The position numbers and the translations under genes are program-made. A stretch of 64,000 nt of DNA from Chalara sp. BL73 (taxonomy: Eukaryota; Ascomycota; Leotiomycetes; Helotiales), in NCBI GenBank assembly GCA_918026815.1, contig CAKJVC010000124.1:372001-436000 (forward strand). The letters are read 5' to 3'. The notes beneath the pieces were generated by a model. The model was not told the DNA's origin. It was given only the letters and a program-made list of their open reading frames with translations, and made no database searches. Below are positions 61,101-64,000 of this stretch, piece by piece (positions within the stretch are counted from its first letter, which is position 1; each line of letters opens with the position of its first letter).

Positions 61101-61300
61101 AGATTTACTAACAAACGCAGACAAAGAATGAAGAATTGATCAGGAACCTTACGAAGGAGAATGCGCTGATGGCCACGGCGTGGTATGATCTCACGAGTCG
61201 GCTACAGAGCAATCATGTCGTTTTGCAGCGACGGCAAGACGCGCCGAAGAGCTGGCTCAACAAGCAGAGGCAAATGGTAAATGCTACGCAGAGACGATGA
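58158..61300 (+). CDS. hookA: HookA, dynein cargo adaptor
   Basis: About 811 residues from nine exons (58158-58199, 58262-58340, 58400-58614, 58680-58805, 58852-60163, 60220-60473, 60583-60725, 60859-60942, 61121-61300). The Hook domain (about 1-155) shows EAALLKWVNTFPLD, LADLSDGLIFSQML and VTIQSDIDLDKIAE. A long coiled coil follows (ITRFEALQISNDDLHEKH and on). The last exons give HSIHQEKLIDELQKQL and ATAWYDLTSRLQSNH. In Aspergillus, HookA links early endosomes to dynein-dynactin. Intron 7 uses a GC donor (CAG|GCAAGG). The joint of exons 6 and 7 is one base out of frame: exon 7 needs one extra base after the GAG at 60473 to give the expected AFGSSDIDLSRRSSS. That is either a one-base deletion, an assembly error or a splice I have missed. 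Confidence 0.88.
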
Positions 61301-61899
61301 GGAAACAAACTGGAAAAGAAGGGAAAATAGAACAGAAGGTAGAGGATCGAAGATCACATATGTAATTTTTGGGATTGGGTTCTTGCATGAAGGAGGGACG
61401 TTTTCATTGATAGATGACATTTGCATGGTGTATACACATCCGAGGACTGGAGAGGAGAGCGTGTTGGACTTTGCGTAACCTTATACCCACCATAGAGCAT
61501 AACGGAGAGGCGTACTGAATTTACTTTACGCCATTTTTCAATAGAAGCAATTGCACACCTTTTAACGCTGATTACAAGACACTGTAGGCGATTCTAACCC
61601 TTTCGTCAAATATCAGGAAAAGGAAACTTTCATACTTCGCCAGAATCATAATATCTTGAACCATTGGAATTCATCAGAACTAGTAGTAAACGAACTAAAA
61701 CCCCTGACCCTACCATTATTAACCGATAAATAATCACATATCCTGAGACACGCGCACCCACGGGCTACAAAGTCAATCGCCAAATAGCGACTCGCCAGGA
61801 ACACAGCTCCGGAGAGAGCACGCAGAATACGGTTGCTGTGCACACAAGGCTCCAAGCCCGCATCCCCGGAGCTTCCTCTCCAACCAACGACCCTGCCCC
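61301..61899. other. 3' spacer, nothing recognised
   Basis: No supported gene downstream of hookA. Confidence 0.5.
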
Positions 61900-62190
61900 T
61901 TAGCTAAACTCCAAATCTAGATTCTGCATTTTCATCTTCAGCTCAAGGCGGAAGCGGACCTTTGCTCCTCCTGATACGGTCTCTTCGGGGCTGCCGGGGC
62001 GAATGAGATGAGGCGGACGGAAGGGGAGGATATTTTGTTGCATATCGTGTCGGGACAAAATTCCGGGTGCCTTCGAAGTGACTTTGCTCGATGATTCGAT
62101 GCGAAGTGGTTCGATCGTGATGAGATGGAAGGGTGACGGCGGTGACGGAGTCGAGCCCCGTGGTGGATAGAGCATCTGTTTGAGTCTGAA
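61900..62190 (-). CDS. Possible last exon of an unidentified gene
   Basis: The minus-strand frame from about 62189 to TAG at 61900 reads like coding sequence: PFHLITIEPLRIESSSKV, LPFRPPHLIRPG, and a helical end RLELKMKMQNLDLEF. A TTCAG acceptor near 62190 precedes it (ATGATTCAG|ACTC), but the upstream exons could not be resolved and the interval is open in all three minus frames. No family recognised. Confidence 0.3.
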   Translation of the reverse strand, partial: FRLKQMLYPPRGSTPSPPSPFHLITIEPLRIESSSKVTSKAPGILSRHDMQQNILPFRPPHLIRPGSPEETVSGGAKVRFRLELKMKMQNLDLEFS

Positions 62191-63599
62191 TCATGACATC
62201 TTTCCACAGTTTGACCCAGAAGGCTAGGTTAGATGACTTCGTTCCATTGTTGCATGTATTTTATGTCTCCAAAAATGCGCATTGCGAGAGGGTTTCATGA
62301 TATGAAGTACGCCTAGGGGCCAGCTTACAACTTTATGTCACGAGCACTTTTGCCTGTCATAATTGAAATATATCATCACATCCGAACGAGCACACTGGAG
62401 CAAAAGCAATAAATACAGCATCACAATCAATCTCGAGCAACAATAAGTATGATCCACCATAAGCAAATCGCCCATCTGAGAACATGGGTATTCCAGAGTA
62501 CCAATTCACAGCCCTCATTAATGCTCCGTACTAATTATCTCATATCCCTTGTTGCCATTCCTCAGCGCTAGGCTCCGTACCTGATATCGAAATAACAGCT
62601 ACCCCCTGCCTGGACCAGGAAGGCCAGTCTCCTTTCCACCGTATCGACTTTCAATCTCTACCCCTGGCCAGCCTCTCATTCCTCAGTCGCAGATGGCTTC
62701 TTCGTCCAAAGCTACAGCACGGGAAAACAGAGCATAGAGGTCCACCCAGTCTCGCGAAGCGCTCTCTGCCCATTTTCACGATGTCAACAGTGTTGCGGAG
62801 TTCCTCTCCAGCTGGTATCTTGCCATTACATGTTAGGGGCGCATGGGTTGCGACTCAAATTTGGCGGCCAGGGGGTAAATCATAGCTGCTTGCATTTATA
62901 AGGCGAATAAGGCAGGAGGGTGATGAACGTACGGTAAGCGATAAACCGACCATGTATAGATGACCAATTTTGGGGAAGCGCAGCTGAGCGTGATGGGATG
63001 TTAGGTGGCACGTGCTCAGGGCTTGTCGGGCGGCTGTATGGTGTTGAAAGTCGCTGAGCTTGCTCTTAGTAAAGTAGGCCTGAGTAAGAGGTGGGAGAAC
63101 AATCATCTATTTGCATAATATAGCATCTGCGCTGTGCTCATGTGGGCTGCTTGGAAGAGATGCGTCTGGCATGTGGAGCTCGAGATGTTGATCAATGGTG
63201 ACTCTAATTATGCTAGAACGAAACAAGCTAAGTGCAGACTCAGTAAGAGTCTAGAAGTTAATAAAGTCTTTGAATCAATGAGAACGAGACTAACCTGCGG
63301 TTCTAATAGAGGTGCCTCCATGAGAGCGAACAATAGGATTCAAGTCTCTCCAGCTCTCGAAATCGGAAGCATCTTGGTTCTCATTGAAAACTTTTGTTGA
63401 GAAACTCCCAGAATAAGTTAGCATAATATTCCTTGTTTCCAACTTGTGGTATCCTGCTGTTAGATGTAGTTAATGGTTGATGATGCGAGGACTTTATGCG
63501 TGACATTCTCGAGCTGCTGTACGAATGATCTAGCTTTCAGCCATGACGTTCACAAAGTATCCTTCACTCAATAGAAGAATATCTGATCATTTATCTGCT
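62191..63599. other. Gene-poor region with coding-like remnants
   Basis: On the minus strand near 62690-62760, DWVDLYALFSRAVALDEEAIC and, after a stop, PGVEIESRYGGKETG read like protein, suggesting a decayed gene. A frame at 62855-63106 (-) of 83 codons has no domain. No intact gene supported. Confidence 0.35.
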
Positions 63600-64000
63600 C
63601 TAGTCCTCAGCAGCCACCACCAGATTCAATTGAGAGCTCCTCATCTCCATATGAGTGCGCCATGTCGGCTCTAATCGAAAGACAACCTCGCCGCATTCAG
63701 ATTCATAGTGACATGCCTCCTAGAAGAAACGAGACGGAGCTCGAGCACGCCAATTTTGCGGAATCGGCTTGATATGATACAGTACAGGCACCTGCCACGA
63801 AAGGTTTTTCCTCGGAGATAGAGCAGATCTATAGTGCTTCGCGACGAAATTTGTCACGTCTGCTCTAGTATGATAAAGACTCCTATCCCACGATTCCAGT
63901 GGTATTCAAACGGCAACCTGCATTCCCTCGTGGAACTTTGGTATTGGGATGGAACGCTACATTAGCTTTGATTGCGTTGGCATTCCGCGTTGGCATCAAG
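63600..64000 (-). pseudogene. Truncated or broken gene fragment at window edge
   Basis: Minus strand. An upstream block (PLESWDRSLYHTRADVTNFVAKHYRSALSPR shortened: WDRSLYHTRADVTNF then KHYRSALSPRKNLSWQ) can be spliced in phase 0 across an intron (donor GTGCCT about 63795, acceptor TTCTAG about 63721) to a last exon EACHYESECGEVVFRLEP ending in VVAAED and TAG at 63600. In the block's own frame a TGA lies near 63920, before which EGMQVAV continues, so either another intron or a nonsense mutation is present. The gene continues beyond the window; family not recognised. Confidence 0.4.

Noticed and set aside
1..64000. CRISPR arrays, bacterial operons, rRNA genes, intact transposons
   Set aside because: None seen: no regularly spaced repeats, no transposase or reverse transcriptase motifs, no rRNA, and all good genes are spliced eukaryotic genes.

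Overview
The window looks like a contig from a filamentous ascomycete (Pezizomycotina, most likely Leotiomycetes/Helotiales; this placement is an inference from protein character, not a search). The evidence is: genes cut by many short introns of about 40-130 bases, GT-AG plus two clear GC-AG introns; fungal-specific families (DUF3433, PX/PXB/DUF3818, secreted intradiol dioxygenase, cutinase, ORT1-type carrier); and AT-rich spacers with decayed genes. Exon structures below were built by hand from splice signals, reading-frame closure and family resemblance; no alignment was run.

Layout. 0-10 kb is sparse and accessory: a secreted cutinase, a broken cytochrome P450, a secreted intradiol dioxygenase, then about 3.5 kb of nearly empty AT-rich DNA. 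10-17 kb holds a long RBR-type ubiquitin ligase-like gene and a GRF zinc-finger gene. 17-20.9 kb is poor and partly decayed, with a tRNA-like element. 20.9-24.3 kb has SDH1 (succinate dehydrogenase flavoprotein) next to a frame-broken orotate phosphoribosyltransferase. 26-29.5 kb has a four-helix membrane protein and three members of a fast-decaying small F-box-like family. 30-39.4 kb is housekeeping: ornithine carrier (arg-13 type), CGR1, a coiled-coil membrane protein, and a PX-domain protein. 40-46 kb has a fourth F-box-like copy (broken), a large DUF3433 membrane protein and a TspO/MBR protein. 46.5-61.3 kb is a conserved block: Ars2/Serrate, alpha-tubulin, a fifth F-box-like copy (intact), PCF11, an inhibitor-I9-like protein and HookA. 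61.3-64 kb is poor, ending in a truncated coding fragment.

How genes relate. Several conserved genes serve RNA biology (CGR1, Ars2, PCF11) or the microtubule/dynein system (alpha-tubulin, HookA), but they are scattered without operon-like logic. The most unusual thing is the dispersed F-box-like family: five copies within 26 kb, at least three broken, with the two copies at 40 and 52 kb sharing an intron placed just before a motif that looks like a SUMO-interacting motif. Nonsense codons in the P450 and one F-box copy are all explicable as C-to-T at CpA, as repeat-induced point mutation would produce; many one-base frame breaks elsewhere could instead be assembly indels.
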